NCBI RefSeq assembly: GCF_014217625.1
Contig: NZ_CP043641.1
Location: 3,534,001-3,598,000 of the forward strand
Reading direction: 5' to 3'
Origin: Leifsonia shinshuensis
GTDB lineage: Bacteria; Actinomycetota; Actinomycetes; Actinomycetales; Microbacteriaceae
Length of the DNA: 64,000 nt
Position numbers and translations under genes: made by a program. The notes under the pieces were generated by a model that saw nothing but the letters and a program-made list of their open reading frames with translations, did not search any database and was not told the DNA's origin. Within the stretch, counting starts at the first letter, position 1. Each line of letters starts with the position of its first letter. Shown piece after piece: positions 44,534 through 52,636 of this stretch.

Positions 44534-46089
44534 TGAGGACCCGCGTGCACGACCTCCTCGCCCAGGCGGCCGACTCCGCCCCGGGCCGTCCCGCCCTCAC
44601 CTACAAGGAGACGACCGTCGCGTACGGGGAGCTCTGGAGCCGCGCGCTGAGCGTCGGCGCCCAGCTCGCCGCCCTCGGCCTGGAGCGCGGCGACCGGGTG
44701 GCGATCTACCTGGAGAAGCGCGTCGAGACGGTGGTCGCCCTGTTCGCCGCCTCCGTCGCGGACGGCGTGTTCGTGCCGGTCAACCACGTGCTGAAGCCGC
44801 CGCAGGTCGCCCATATCCTGCGGGACAGCGGCGCGCGCTTCCTGGTCACCTCCGCCGACCGGCTGGGACAGCTCGCGGACGGGCTCGACGGCACCGCGCT
44901 GACCGACGTGATCGTGGTCGGCGAGCCGCGGACGGGGCCCTTCGACGCTCTCCGCGTGCACCCGTGGGCGGGCGAGCAGCCGTCGGGGGAGGCACCGCGG
45001 GCCGGATCGATCGATGTGGACCCGGCGGCGATCCTCTACACGTCGGGGAGCAGCGGCAAGCCGAAGGGTGTCGTGCTCAGCCACCGCAACCTGATCGTCG
45101 GCGCGGAGAGCGTCAGCAGCTACCTGGGGAACACCGCGGACGACGTCATCCTGAGCGTCCTCCCGCTGAGCTTCGACGCGGGCCTCAGCCAGGTCACGAC
45201 CGCCTTCGCCGTCGGCGCGCACTGCGTGCTGATGAACTACCTGCTGCCCCGCGACGTGCCGCGGCTGTGCGAGAAGCACGGGGTCACCGGGATCACGGGC
45301 GTGCCGCCGCTGTGGCTGCAGCTGGTCGAGGCGCCCTGGCCGGCGGAGACCGCCGGGCGCCTGCGCTACTGGGCCAACACCGGCGGCCGCATGCCGCGCA
45401 CCATCCTCGACCGCCTGCGCGCCACCTTCACCGCGGCCGACCCGTACCTCATGTACGGGCTCACCGAAGCCTTCCGCTCCACCTACCTCGACCCCGCCGA
45501 AGTGGACAGGCGTCCCGACTCCATCGGCAAGGCCATCCCGAACGCGGAGGTGCTGGTGCTGCGCCCAGACGGGAGCCGCTGCGCGCCGGGGGAGGAGGGC
45601 GAGCTCGTGCACCGGGGCGCCCTCGTCGCACTCGGCTACTGGAACGACCCGGTGCGCACCGCGGAGCGGTACCGGCCGGTGGAGCGGCCAGGCCAGGAGT
45701 GGCGCGCGCCGGAGCTCGCCGTCTGGTCGGGCGACACGGTCGTCGCGGACGAGGAGGGCTTCCTCTACTTCGTCGGGCGCACGGACGAGATGATCAAGAC
45801 CTCCGGCTATCGGGTGAGCCCGTCGGAGATCGAGGAGGCCGCCTACGCGACCGGCCTGGTGCGCGACGCGGTCGCGCTCGGCGTCGAGGAGCCCGGACTC
45901 GGCCACCGGATCGTCCTGGTGGCCACCTCGGCGGAGGGACAGCTCGAAGGGTCGGCGCTCACGACCGCCCTGCGGCAGGTGCTCCCGCTCTACATGGTCC
46001 CGTCTGCGATCGACCTGCGCGACGAGCTCCCGCGCTCGCCCAACGGCAAGTTCGACCGGGTCCTGATGAAGGCGCAGGTGTCCGCATGA
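44533..46089 (+). CDS. AMP-forming acyl/aminoacyl ligase, exosortase-A-locus-like
   Basis: A 518-residue ANL-superfamily enzyme that activates a carboxylic acid as the acyl-AMP and transfers it to a thiol. The P-loop Y-T-S-G-S-S-G-K-P-K-G is near residue 170, M-Y-G-L-T-E-A near 312, and the C-terminal domain has G-R-T-D-E-M-I-K-T-S-G-Y-R-V-S and the catalytic lysine in S-P-N-G-K-F-D-R. The start shares TGATG with the glycosyltransferase stop and the stop shares ATGA with the decarboxylase. A ligase directly followed by a PLP decarboxylase is the arrangement described for exosortase-A EPS loci (TIGR03098/TIGR03099). The nearby acyl carrier protein is a likely thiol acceptor; the acid is unknown. 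Confidence 0.85.
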   Translation: MRTRVHDLLAQAADSAPGRPALTYKETTVAYGELWSRALSVGAQLAALGLERGDRVAIYLEKRVETVVALFAASVADGVFVPVNHVLKPPQVAHILRDSGARFLVTSADRLGQLADGLDGTALTDVIVVGEPRTGPFDALRVHPWAGEQPSGEAPRAGSIDVDPAAILYTSGSSGKPKGVVLSHRNLIVGAESVSSYLGNTADDVILSVLPLSFDAGLSQVTTAFAVGAHCVLMNYLLPRDVPRLCEKHGVTGITGVPPLWLQLVEAPWPAETAGRLRYWANTGGRMPRTILDRLRATFTAADPYLMYGLTEAFRSTYLDPAEVDRRPDSIGKAIPNAEVLVLRPDGSRCAPGEEGELVHRGALVALGYWNDPVRTAERYRPVERPGQEWRAPELAVWSGDTVVADEEGFLYFVGRTDEMIKTSGYRVSPSEIEEAAYATGLVRDAVALGVEEPGLGHRIVLVATSAEGQLEGSALTTALRQVLPLYMVPSAIDLRDELPRSPNGKFDRVLMKAQVSA

Positions 46090-47312
46090 AGCCGCTGGAG
46101 CACGCCGCCGCGTTCGGGACGATCGACGGCGAGCTGAGCGTCGGGGGCCTGCCGCTCTCGCGCCTGGCCGCGCGCGTTGGCTCGACGCCGTTCTTCGCGT
46201 ACGACCGCGGCCTGCTCGACGCGAGGGTGGAGCGGTTGCGCTCGGTGCTCCCCGCGCGGGTGGAGCTCAGCTACGCCATGAAGGCCAACCCGATGCCGGC
46301 CGTCGTCCAGCAGCTCGCCTCCCGGGTGGACCGGATCGACGTGGCCTCGGGGCTGGAGCTGCGGACGGCGCTCGACACCGGCATCCGTCCGGAGTCGGTG
46401 AGCTTCGCCGGGCCGGGCAAGGCTCCGGCCGAGCTGCGCCAGGCGGTCGCCGCCGGGATCATCGTGGAGGTCGAGTCGCCGACCGAGATCGAGCGCGTGA
46501 TCGCGGCGGGGGACGAGCTCGGGCTGACGCCGGTCGTCGCGCTCCGGGTCAACCCCGACTTCGCCGTCAAGGGCTCCGGGATGCGGATGGGCGGCGGCCC
46601 GCAGCAGTTCGGCATCGACGCGGAGCAGGTGCCCGGGCTGCTGGCGGAGTACGCGTCGGCCGGGCTGGACGTCCGCGGCTTCCACGTGTTCGCCGGCTCG
46701 CAGAACCTCGACGCGGCGATCATCGCGGAGGCACAGCGCCGGACGGTGGACCTCGTGAGCGGCCTGGCCGAGCACCTGGCCGCGCCCGTGCGCTACCTCA
46801 ACCTCGGCGGAGGTTTCGGCATCCCGTACACGGAGCGCGACCGGCCGCTGGACCTGGAGGCCGTGGCCTCCGCCCTGCACGAGCTGGTCGACGGTCCGCT
46901 GAGCGAGCGGCTGCCGGAGGCGACGCCGGTGATCGAGCTCGGCCGCTACCTGGTGGGCGAGTGCGGCGTCTACGTCACACGCGTGCTCGACCGGAAGGTC
47001 TCCCGCGGCCGGACCTACCTGGTGGTCGACGGCGGGATGCACCACCAGCTCGCCGCCTCCGGCAACTTCGGGCAGGCGATCCGTCGCAACTACCCCCTGG
47101 TGGTGGGCAACCGCGTCGAGGCGTCGGAGGACGACGCCGTGACCGTCGTCGGCTGCCTCTGCACGCCGCTCGACCTGCTGGGGGACGACGTCGTCCTCCC
47201 GGACGCGGACATCGACGACCTGATCGTCATCTTCCAGCAGGGCGCCTACGGCCTCACCGCGAGCCCGACCGCCTTCCTCGGCCATCCCGCCCCCGCGGAG
47301 GTCCTCGTTTGA
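46086..47312 (+). CDS. PLP-dependent decarboxylase, LysA/fold-type III, exosortase-A-locus-like
   Basis: A 408-residue alanine-racemase-fold decarboxylase of the Orn/DAP/Arg decarboxylase group 2 family. The PLP lysine is Lys66 in Y-A-M-K-A-N-P. H-V-F-A-G-S-Q replaces the usual H-x-G-S-Q, G-G-G-F-G-I-P-Y binds the cofactor phosphate, and the C-terminal C-L-C-T-P-L-D provides the active-site Cys/Asp of the partner subunit. Such enzymes decarboxylate D-centred or basic amino acids. In this context it may produce an amine or shorten the amino acid carried by the ligase/ACP pair. It overlaps the ligase by 4 nt and precedes the ACP by 65 bp. Confidence 0.87.
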   Translation: MKPLEHAAAFGTIDGELSVGGLPLSRLAARVGSTPFFAYDRGLLDARVERLRSVLPARVELSYAMKANPMPAVVQQLASRVDRIDVASGLELRTALDTGIRPESVSFAGPGKAPAELRQAVAAGIIVEVESPTEIERVIAAGDELGLTPVVALRVNPDFAVKGSGMRMGGGPQQFGIDAEQVPGLLAEYASAGLDVRGFHVFAGSQNLDAAIIAEAQRRTVDLVSGLAEHLAAPVRYLNLGGGFGIPYTERDRPLDLEAVASALHELVDGPLSERLPEATPVIELGRYLVGECGVYVTRVLDRKVSRGRTYLVVDGGMHHQLAASGNFGQAIRRNYPLVVGNRVEASEDDAVTVVGCLCTPLDLLGDDVVLPDADIDDLIVIFQQGAYGLTASPTAFLGHPAPAEVLV

Positions 47313-47377
47313 CTCCGCACCCCGCATCACCACGTGCCCGACTCGCCACGTGCCCGACACACGAAGGAGAACCACTC

Positions 47378-47632
47378 ATGGCAGACACCGAAGACGCCGT
47401 CCGCGGCGTCCTGATCGAGACGCTCGAACTCAGCCAGGCTCCCGCCGACCTCACTCGCGACACCGCGCTGTTCGGCGCACTTCCCGAACTGGACTCCTTC
47501 GGGGTCGTCCAGCTCGTGGTCGCGCTGGAGGAGCGCTTCGACATCGTCATCGACGACGACGAGTTCGGCGCCGACCTGTTCGAGACGGTCGGCTCGCTGA
47601 CCGACTTCGTCGACGCGAAGCTCGCCGCGTAG
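47378..47632 (+). CDS. Acyl carrier protein (phosphopantetheine-binding)
   Basis: An 84-residue, strongly acidic ACP. The phosphopantetheine attachment serine is Ser40 in E-L-D-S-F-G-V-V-Q-L, followed by helix II/III residues typical of the fold (I-V-I-D-D-D-E-F). GAAGGAG lies 8 nt before the ATG. It sits between the PLP decarboxylase and the asparagine-synthase-like gene, so it most likely carries the acid activated by the upstream ligase and is not the fatty-acid ACP. An Ala-rich end (D-A-K-L-A-A) completes it. Confidence 0.88.
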   Translation: MADTEDAVRGVLIETLELSQAPADLTRDTALFGALPELDSFGVVQLVVALEERFDIVIDDDEFGADLFETVGSLTDFVDAKLAA

Positions 47633-47636
47633 CGCC

Positions 47637-49367
47637 ATGACCGCTCCCGCCGCCCTTCCCGGAGTGCTCGCCTGGGCCTCCGGTGAGCTCCCTGCCGCCG
47701 TGCGGAGGTCGCTCGAGGGATCGGTCGAGACCGCCGCCGGCTCGGCGCGCCTGGCGTACTGGGGGCTGCGGCCCGTCGACGGGAGCGCGGCCATCGTGCT
47801 CTCGCGGGTGTCCCGCCGGACCGCGGGCGCCGTCCCCGACCGCGAGGTCGCGGAGCTGGTGGCCACCGACCCCGGCTCGCTGTCCCGGCTGCTGCCGCCG
47901 TTCGCCGCCCAGGGCGTGCGCGACGGCGGCGTGGTCGTCGTCGCCGACTCGATGGGGTTCCGGCAGGTCTTCCACAGCGACCCCGCGGCCGCCGGCACCG
48001 GGGTGCTCTCGACCTCGGCGCTGCTGGCGGGGTGGGCGCGCGGCGCGGACCCGGACCGGGTCGCTGTCGCCGTGCAGTCCCTGCTCGGCTGGCAGTTGGG
48101 TCAGCGGACGCTGTTCGAGGGCGTCGTGAAGCTCGCTCCGGGTGCGACGGCGCAGCTCGGGGCGGAGGGCGTGGCGGTCACGCCGCCCGAGCCGGAGCCC
48201 CTCGACCCTCTGCCGTTCGACCGTGCGGTCACCGAGGCGGCCGCCCTGATGCGCACCTCCCTGGCCGCGCTGCTCGACGATGAGCCGGACGCCGTGCTCC
48301 AGCTCACCGGAGGCCTCGACTCCCGGCTGCTGCTGAGCGCCATCCCGGCGTCCCGCCGCGCGGGCCTGCACGCGATGACCTTGAGCGTGCCCGGCAGCGG
48401 AGACGTCCCGATCGCCCGCGAGATCTGCGCGCAGTACGGCATGGTCCACGAGGTGCACGGCCTGGCCGACCTCGGTGGCCTCGATCCGGTGGAGGCGTGG
48501 GAGCTCTGCCGGGAGGCCGCGCTGCGCCTCGACGGGATGTCGGATCCCGTCGCCTCCGCCGCGCTCGGCGTGGCCGAGCGCGCGTTCGAACAGGGGGTGC
48601 GCATCTCCGGACTCGGCGGCGAGGTCGCCCGCGGCTTCTACTACGTCGGCAGGGTGCGCGACAAGGAGTACACCCGTGCGGACGCCGAGCAGCTAGCCTC
48701 CTGGCGGATGTTCGCCAACGAGGCGGTCGAACCCGGGCTGCTCACCGAGGAGTTCTCCGCCTGGGGCAGGGAGGCCGCGAACCGCGAGGTCTACGAGGCG
48801 CTCCGGCGCGGCGGCGACGAGTGGTTCCGCGCGACCGACTCGCTCTACCTCCGCGACCGCATGCAGCGCTGGGCCGGGGCGACCGACACGGCGGTGGGCC
48901 AGCAGCGGATCGTGGTGAACCCGATGCTGGACCACGACTTCCTGCGGATCTGCGGCCGTCTGACCCCGCAGGATAAGGCGCACGCCCGCTTCCTCGCGGC
49001 GCTGCAGCTGGAGCTGGACCCCGAACTCGGCCGGCGTCCCCTGGAGGGCCGCGCCAGCCCCGCAGCTCTGGCGCACCCGTCCGCCTGGGATCCGGTCGCC
49101 CAAACGCTGCGCACCGGACGCCGGTTCGCCAAGAAGGCGGTCCAGGTCGCCCGTCGCGGCAACCGTCCCCCGGCCGGCGGCGACGTCCTCGCCCAGAAGG
49201 TCGTGGAGCGCTGGCGCGCCGAACCGAGCCTCGTCGCCGCGCTGCGGACCGCCGATTTCGTGAGCGACGAGTGGCTGGACGGGATGCTCGCCGGCACGGT
49301 CGAGCCGCGCCCGAGTTCTGTCGGCTTCCTGACGAACGTCATCGTCGCGACGGAGGGAGGCGCGTGA
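47637..49367 (+). CDS. Asparagine synthase-like amidotransferase lacking the glutaminase Cys
   Basis: A 576-residue protein with the asparagine synthetase C-terminal domain. The PP-loop L-T-G-G-L-D-S-R-L-L (about 222-231) binds ATP, and S-G-L-G-G-E-V-A-R-G (near 323) is the second conserved site. The N-terminal half is recognisable as the Ntn-hydrolase-like domain, but the second residue is Thr, not Cys, so glutamine cannot be used in the normal way. Related enzymes without this Cys, such as beta-lactam synthetase, form amides with an amine instead of ammonia. It starts 4 bp after the ACP stop. Exosortase-A loci carry a comparable amidotransferase (TIGR03108). Amide formation on an EPS precursor is inference. 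Confidence 0.82.
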   Translation: MTAPAALPGVLAWASGELPAAVRRSLEGSVETAAGSARLAYWGLRPVDGSAAIVLSRVSRRTAGAVPDREVAELVATDPGSLSRLLPPFAAQGVRDGGVVVVADSMGFRQVFHSDPAAAGTGVLSTSALLAGWARGADPDRVAVAVQSLLGWQLGQRTLFEGVVKLAPGATAQLGAEGVAVTPPEPEPLDPLPFDRAVTEAAALMRTSLAALLDDEPDAVLQLTGGLDSRLLLSAIPASRRAGLHAMTLSVPGSGDVPIAREICAQYGMVHEVHGLADLGGLDPVEAWELCREAALRLDGMSDPVASAALGVAERAFEQGVRISGLGGEVARGFYYVGRVRDKEYTRADAEQLASWRMFANEAVEPGLLTEEFSAWGREAANREVYEALRRGGDEWFRATDSLYLRDRMQRWAGATDTAVGQQRIVVNPMLDHDFLRICGRLTPQDKAHARFLAALQLELDPELGRRPLEGRASPAALAHPSAWDPVAQTLRTGRRFAKKAVQVARRGNRPPAGGDVLAQKVVERWRAEPSLVAALRTADFVSDEWLDGMLAGTVEPRPSSVGFLTNVIVATEGGA

Positions 49368-49372
49368 TGTCC

Positions 49373-50239
49373 TCACCACTCCAGAAGCGTCAGCTCGCTG
49401 TAGAGGTAGTCGATGTCGGCGGCCTCCAGCTCGTGGCTGCGGAACATCTTCGCGCGCGGGGTGCGCTGGTCGACGCCGAGCCGCGGGCGGAAGCCGAGCG
49501 TCCGGTGCTCGGCCAGCGTCAGCGGGAGGCGGTGCCGGCCGAGCAGGTGGGCGCCGACCCGCGCCCAGTGCCGGCGCAGCAGCTCGGTGTCCCCTCCCGC
49601 GTGGATGGGGGTCGCGAAGAGCGGCAGGCCCTTCCGGCGGTCGCGGCGGACGATGAGGTAGGCGTAGGCGTCGCCCTCGACGACCACGATGTGCCGGGAG
49701 GCCGGCGCGTCCCTGTGGTCGCGATAGGTGTCCGCGTCCGCCCCGCGCAGCGTCGCGGCGACGACGGCGGGATCGCTGCTGACCCGCACGCCGCGGCGCC
49801 CGAACGCCGGGAGGTTCGGCGTGATCCTGGTCGCGGTGTCGAGGTGGACGAAGCCGAGTCTCTCGTCGAGCGCGACGACATTGCCGCTCGGCGACAGGTC
49901 GGTGAACTCGAAGCCGGGCTGGCGCAGCAGCGCCCGGATCAGCCGCAGGCCGTCCGCCCGGTGGTCCGGGAGCACGCAGAACGCGGCGAGATTGCACAGG
50001 CGCCTGGTCTCTCCCCGGATCTCGCGCTCGGAGTACACGGCGACGTACGCGCCGACGATCCCGGCCGGAGTGACCAGCTGGAATCCGCGGTTGGGCGCAT
50101 CGGCCGGCCACGGCGGCGCCAGCAGCGTGAGCCACGTCCCGACCGGCACCTTCTGGTTCAGGTTGCGGTGCAGGAACGACGCGACAGCGGTGGCGTCGTC
50201 CGCCGTGATCGGGAGGAGCTCGGCGCGTTCGGCGGGCAT
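49373..50239 (-). CDS. GNAT-like N-acyltransferase embedded antisense in the EPS operon
   Basis: A 288-residue protein with a GNAT-type core: a beta strand and F-C-V-L-P-D-H-R-A-D-G-L-R-L-I (about 91-105), equivalent to the acyl-CoA pyrophosphate loop. A second, GNAT-like half ends in E-L-T-L-L-E-W. It lies on the minus strand between the asparagine-synthase-like gene (5-bp gap) and a glycosyltransferase. The ATG has TACGAT seven bases upstream and no ribosome site, so it has its own leaderless promoter. An acyl transfer linked to the adjacent ACP cassette is possible but not shown. Confidence 0.75.
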   Translation of the reverse strand: MPAERAELLPITADDATAVASFLHRNLNQKVPVGTWLTLLAPPWPADAPNRGFQLVTPAGIVGAYVAVYSEREIRGETRRLCNLAAFCVLPDHRADGLRLIRALLRQPGFEFTDLSPSGNVVALDERLGFVHLDTATRITPNLPAFGRRGVRVSSDPAVVAATLRGADADTYRDHRDAPASRHIVVVEGDAYAYLIVRRDRRKGLPLFATPIHAGGDTELLRRHWARVGAHLLGRHRLPLTLAEHRTLGFRPRLGVDQRTPRAKMFRSHELEAADIDYLYSELTLLEW

Positions 50240-50246
50240 GGCCCGT

Positions 50247-50252
50247 ATCGTA
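50247..50252 (-). promoter_or_regulatory. Leaderless-type -10 box for the GNAT gene
   Basis: TACGAT on the minus strand ends 7 nt before the ATG at 50239. It lies in the short gap before the glycosyltransferase on the other strand. Confidence 0.45.
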
Positions 50253-50353
50253 CCGGCACGCCGGCCCCGGCGACGGGTATTCCGGGCGAGCGTGACGCTG
50301 CGGCCTCCCCGGGCCGCCCGGAGGCCAGAGCCGAACGCCCGGCGACGAGCGTC

Positions 50354-51205
50354 GTGATCGCCGCCCACGACGAGGAGGCCGTGCTCGGCGCGTGCCTGAG
50401 CTCACTGCTGAGCGAGGGCGTCGAGAAGGACCGGATCGTGGTGGTCGCGAACGGCTGCGGCGACCGGACGGCGCAGGTCGCCAGGGAGCACGGCGTCGTC
50501 GTCGTGGAGCGCGAGGAGCCGGGCAAGGCGGCCGCACTCAACGCCGGAGACGCCGTCGCGCACGGCTTCCCCCGCATCTACCTGGACGCCGACATCGTGG
50601 TGCCCGCCGGCTCGCTCGCGGCGCTCGCCGCGGCCTTCGGCCCCGGCGTGCTCGCCACGTTCCCCGGCCGCCGGCTGAACCTGACCGGACGGCCGTGGCC
50701 GGTGCGCGCCTACTTCTCCATCAACGAACGGCTGCCCGTGTTCCGCGAGGGGCTCTTCGGACGCGGGATGATCGCCGTCTCCGAGGCGGGGCGCGCGCGA
50801 TTCGCGACGTTCCCCGAGCTGGTCGCCGACGACCTCTTCCTCGACGCGCAGTTCGGCGCCGCCGAGAAGCGCGAGGCGACCGGCGCGACCGTCGTGGTCG
50901 AGGCGCCCTTCTCGACGCGGCAGCTGGTCGCGCGCCTGGTCCGGGTGCGGCGCGGCAACCGCCAGCTCCACGCGGCCGCCGCCGCCGGCGATGTCGGTGG
51001 CGCGGTCCGGGCCCCGGACCGCTGGGCCTGGTTGCGCGAGGTCGTCGCGCCGCATCCCCGCCTCTGGCCCGCCGCGATCCCCTACGCGGCCATCACCGTG
51101 TACGCCTCCGTCCGGGCGCGCAGGACGCCGCGCGCCGACGCGTGGGGGCGCGACGACAGCACGCGCCGGTCGCCCGCGGCAGACGGGGGAGGGAGCCCCT
51201 CATGA
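50354..51205 (+). CDS. Family 2 glycosyltransferase (start uncertain)
   Basis: A family 2 glycosyltransferase of about 284 residues. V-V-I-A-A-H-D-E-E-A-V-L-G opens the fold, I-V-V-V-A-N-G-C-G-D-R-T binds the nucleotide and Y-L-D-A-D-I-V-V holds the D-x-D site. G-R-G-M-I-A-V-S-E-A-G-R-A-R-F and D-D-L-F-L-D-A-Q follow the acceptor site. The only in-frame start near the homologous N-terminus is GTG 50354, which cuts the first beta strand. The frame remains open far upstream (A-S-P-G-R-P-E-A-R-A-E-R-P-A-T-S precedes it) without a good start until a GTG at 50168 inside the opposite gene. The stop shares ATGA with the deacetylase gene. Confidence 0.78.
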   Translation: MIAAHDEEAVLGACLSSLLSEGVEKDRIVVVANGCGDRTAQVAREHGVVVVEREEPGKAAALNAGDAVAHGFPRIYLDADIVVPAGSLAALAAAFGPGVLATFPGRRLNLTGRPWPVRAYFSINERLPVFREGLFGRGMIAVSEAGRARFATFPELVADDLFLDAQFGAAEKREATGATVVVEAPFSTRQLVARLVRVRRGNRQLHAAAAAGDVGGAVRAPDRWAWLREVVAPHPRLWPAAIPYAAITVYASVRARRTPRADAWGRDDSTRRSPAADGGGSPS

Positions 51206-51855
51206 TCATCAACTTCTGCTTCCACGGAATCGGGACCCCCGCGCAGGAGCGCGAGTCGGGCGAGAGCGGTTACTGGGTGTCGGAGCGCATGTTCCTCGAC
51301 CTGCTGGACGAGGTGGCGCTGCATCCGAACGTCCGGCTGAGCTTCGACGACGGCAACCGCTCCGACATCGAGATCGCGCTCCCCGCTCTCCTCGACCGGG
51401 GGCTCACCGCCACCTTCTTCGCGCTCGCCGGGAGACTGGACGATCCCGCGAGCCTCGACGAGGCGGATCTGCGTGAGCTGCGGGCGGCGCGGATGCGGAT
51501 CGGCAGCCACGGCTGGAACCACGTGCCGTGGCGGCGGCTGTCCGCCGCCGACACGGAGCGGGAGGTGACCGAGGCGAGAGCCGCGCTCGCGGAGGCCAGC
51601 GACGGACCGATCGAGGAGGCCGCCCTCCCGCTGGGGCGCTACGACCGCCTGCTGCTGGAACGTCTCGAGCGCGCCGGCTACACCGCGATCTACACGAGCG
51701 ACCGCTTCCCCGCGAAGCCCGACTCGTGGATGCAGGCGAGGTACAGCGCGACGTCGGCCTCGACCGTGGCCGGGACGCGGCGCATCTTCACGCACACCCC
51801 GGCGCTCCGAGACGCCTGGCAGATCGCTTCGAGCCTGGCCAAGCGAGTGCGGTAG
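51202..51855 (+). CDS. Polysaccharide deacetylase (NodB homology, CE4)
   Basis: A 217-residue cytosolic-looking CE4 enzyme without a signal peptide. Motif 1 is S-F-D-D-G-N (Asp-Asp near residues 49-50), motif 2 is S-H-G-W-N-H (the metal-binding His pair), and L-P-L-G-R-Y-D stands for motif 3. It removes acetyl groups from N-acetylated sugars; in EPS loci such enzymes tailor the repeat unit or the lipid-linked precursor. The ATG overlaps the glycosyltransferase stop (ATGA). It is shorter than secreted deacetylases, which fits action inside the cell. Confidence 0.87.
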   Translation: MIINFCFHGIGTPAQERESGESGYWVSERMFLDLLDEVALHPNVRLSFDDGNRSDIEIALPALLDRGLTATFFALAGRLDDPASLDEADLRELRAARMRIGSHGWNHVPWRRLSAADTEREVTEARAALAEASDGPIEEAALPLGRYDRLLLERLERAGYTAIYTSDRFPAKPDSWMQARYSATSASTVAGTRRIFTHTPALRDAWQIASSLAKRVR

Positions 51856-51863
51856 GACAGCCG

Positions 51864-51941
51864 ATGCGATATACAAGTTCAACGAGCGATGCGGAGACCA
51901 CCGTGGCGTCGCGGCACGCTCAGGGGGGAGCCGGCTCGTGA
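51864..51941 (+). CDS. Possible 25-residue coupled small ORF before the Wzz gene
   Basis: A 25-codon frame (starting M-R-Y-T-S-S-T-S-D) has AGGA 7 nt before its ATG, and its TGA shares GTGA with the next gene start. It is Ser/Thr-rich and hydrophilic, and its third positions are less GC-rich than in neighbours. It could be a leader that couples the Wzz gene to the operon. No family is known. Confidence 0.35.
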   Translation: MRYTSSTSDAETTVASRHAQGGAGS

Positions 51942-52636
51942 CGATCCGGGAAGTCCTTTCGGCGATGGGCCGGCGCTGGTACGCGCTGCTCGGCGTCCTC
52001 GTCGTCGCGGTCCTCCTGGTCGGCTTCTTCGCGCGGGACGGCGGCGGGTACACCACGAAGACCGTCGTCACCTTCCTGCTGCCCTCGGCCACCAGCCTCT
52101 CGCCGACCAACGGCGCGAGCGACACCAGCATCATCACCTTCGCCCGCGCGGTCGCCGCCGAAGTCAACAACGGGAGCGCGGCGACCGAGTACTCCTCCGA
52201 CGACTCCCCCTACTACGGCGCGGGGATCCGCCAGGGCGTCCTGCTGAACGTCCCGAACGACGGCAACCAGTGGTACGCGAGCTACACGCGCGCGGAGATC
52301 GACGTGCAGATCGTCGGCCGCACCCGCGAGTGGGTCCAGCAGCAGCAGACCATCGCGGTGGCCGAGATCCTCGCGTCCTCGCAGCACCTGCAGGAGGCCC
52401 TGGGGGCGAAGCCCGGCGGGTACATCAGTGTGACGGTCTCGCCGCTGACCCTGGCGATCACGCGAGTGTCGCCCACGCGCAGCGACCAGGTCGAAGCGAT
52501 CGCGGCGATGCTGCTCGCCGTGGTCATCGTGAGCGCGTGGAGCTCCGTGGCCCTCGACCGCCGCCTCCGCCGGCGGTCGGTGCCCGTCCGGGTTCCGCGT
52601 TTCCAGAGAGCAAAGATGGGAGGCTCCCCGACATGA
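51938..52636 (+). CDS. Wzz-like chain-length/polysaccharide co-polymerase (first)
   Basis: A 232-residue protein with two membrane spans (about 12-30 and 187-204) and a loop of about 155 residues outside the membrane, including Y-T-T-K-T-V-V-T-F-L and R-T-R-E-W-V-Q-Q-Q-Q. This is the layout of polysaccharide co-polymerases that set chain length. No cytosolic kinase domain or Tyr cluster follows. The GTG start follows a GGGGGGAG site and overlaps a 25-codon frame. Its stop shares ATGA with the second Wzz-like gene. Confidence 0.72.
   Translation: MTIREVLSAMGRRWYALLGVLVVAVLLVGFFARDGGGYTTKTVVTFLLPSATSLSPTNGASDTSIITFARAVAAEVNNGSAATEYSSDDSPYYGAGIRQGVLLNVPNDGNQWYASYTRAEIDVQIVGRTREWVQQQQTIAVAEILASSQHLQEALGAKPGGYISVTVSPLTLAITRVSPTRSDQVEAIAAMLLAVVIVSAWSSVALDRRLRRRSVPVRVPRFQRAKMGGSPT

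Noticed and set aside
49364..50353. Open + strand frame continuous with the glycosyltransferase through the whole GNAT region
   Set aside because: It is antisense to a gene with clear GNAT features and its own promoter; the translated product is Arg/Asp-rich with no homologous content, as expected for a shadow frame in high-GC DNA.
50238..50356. Small Arg-rich frame from ATG 50238
   Set aside because: It is in a different frame from the glycosyltransferase, almost only Arg/Pro/Ala, and ends just where the GT2 homology begins; it is probably chance.
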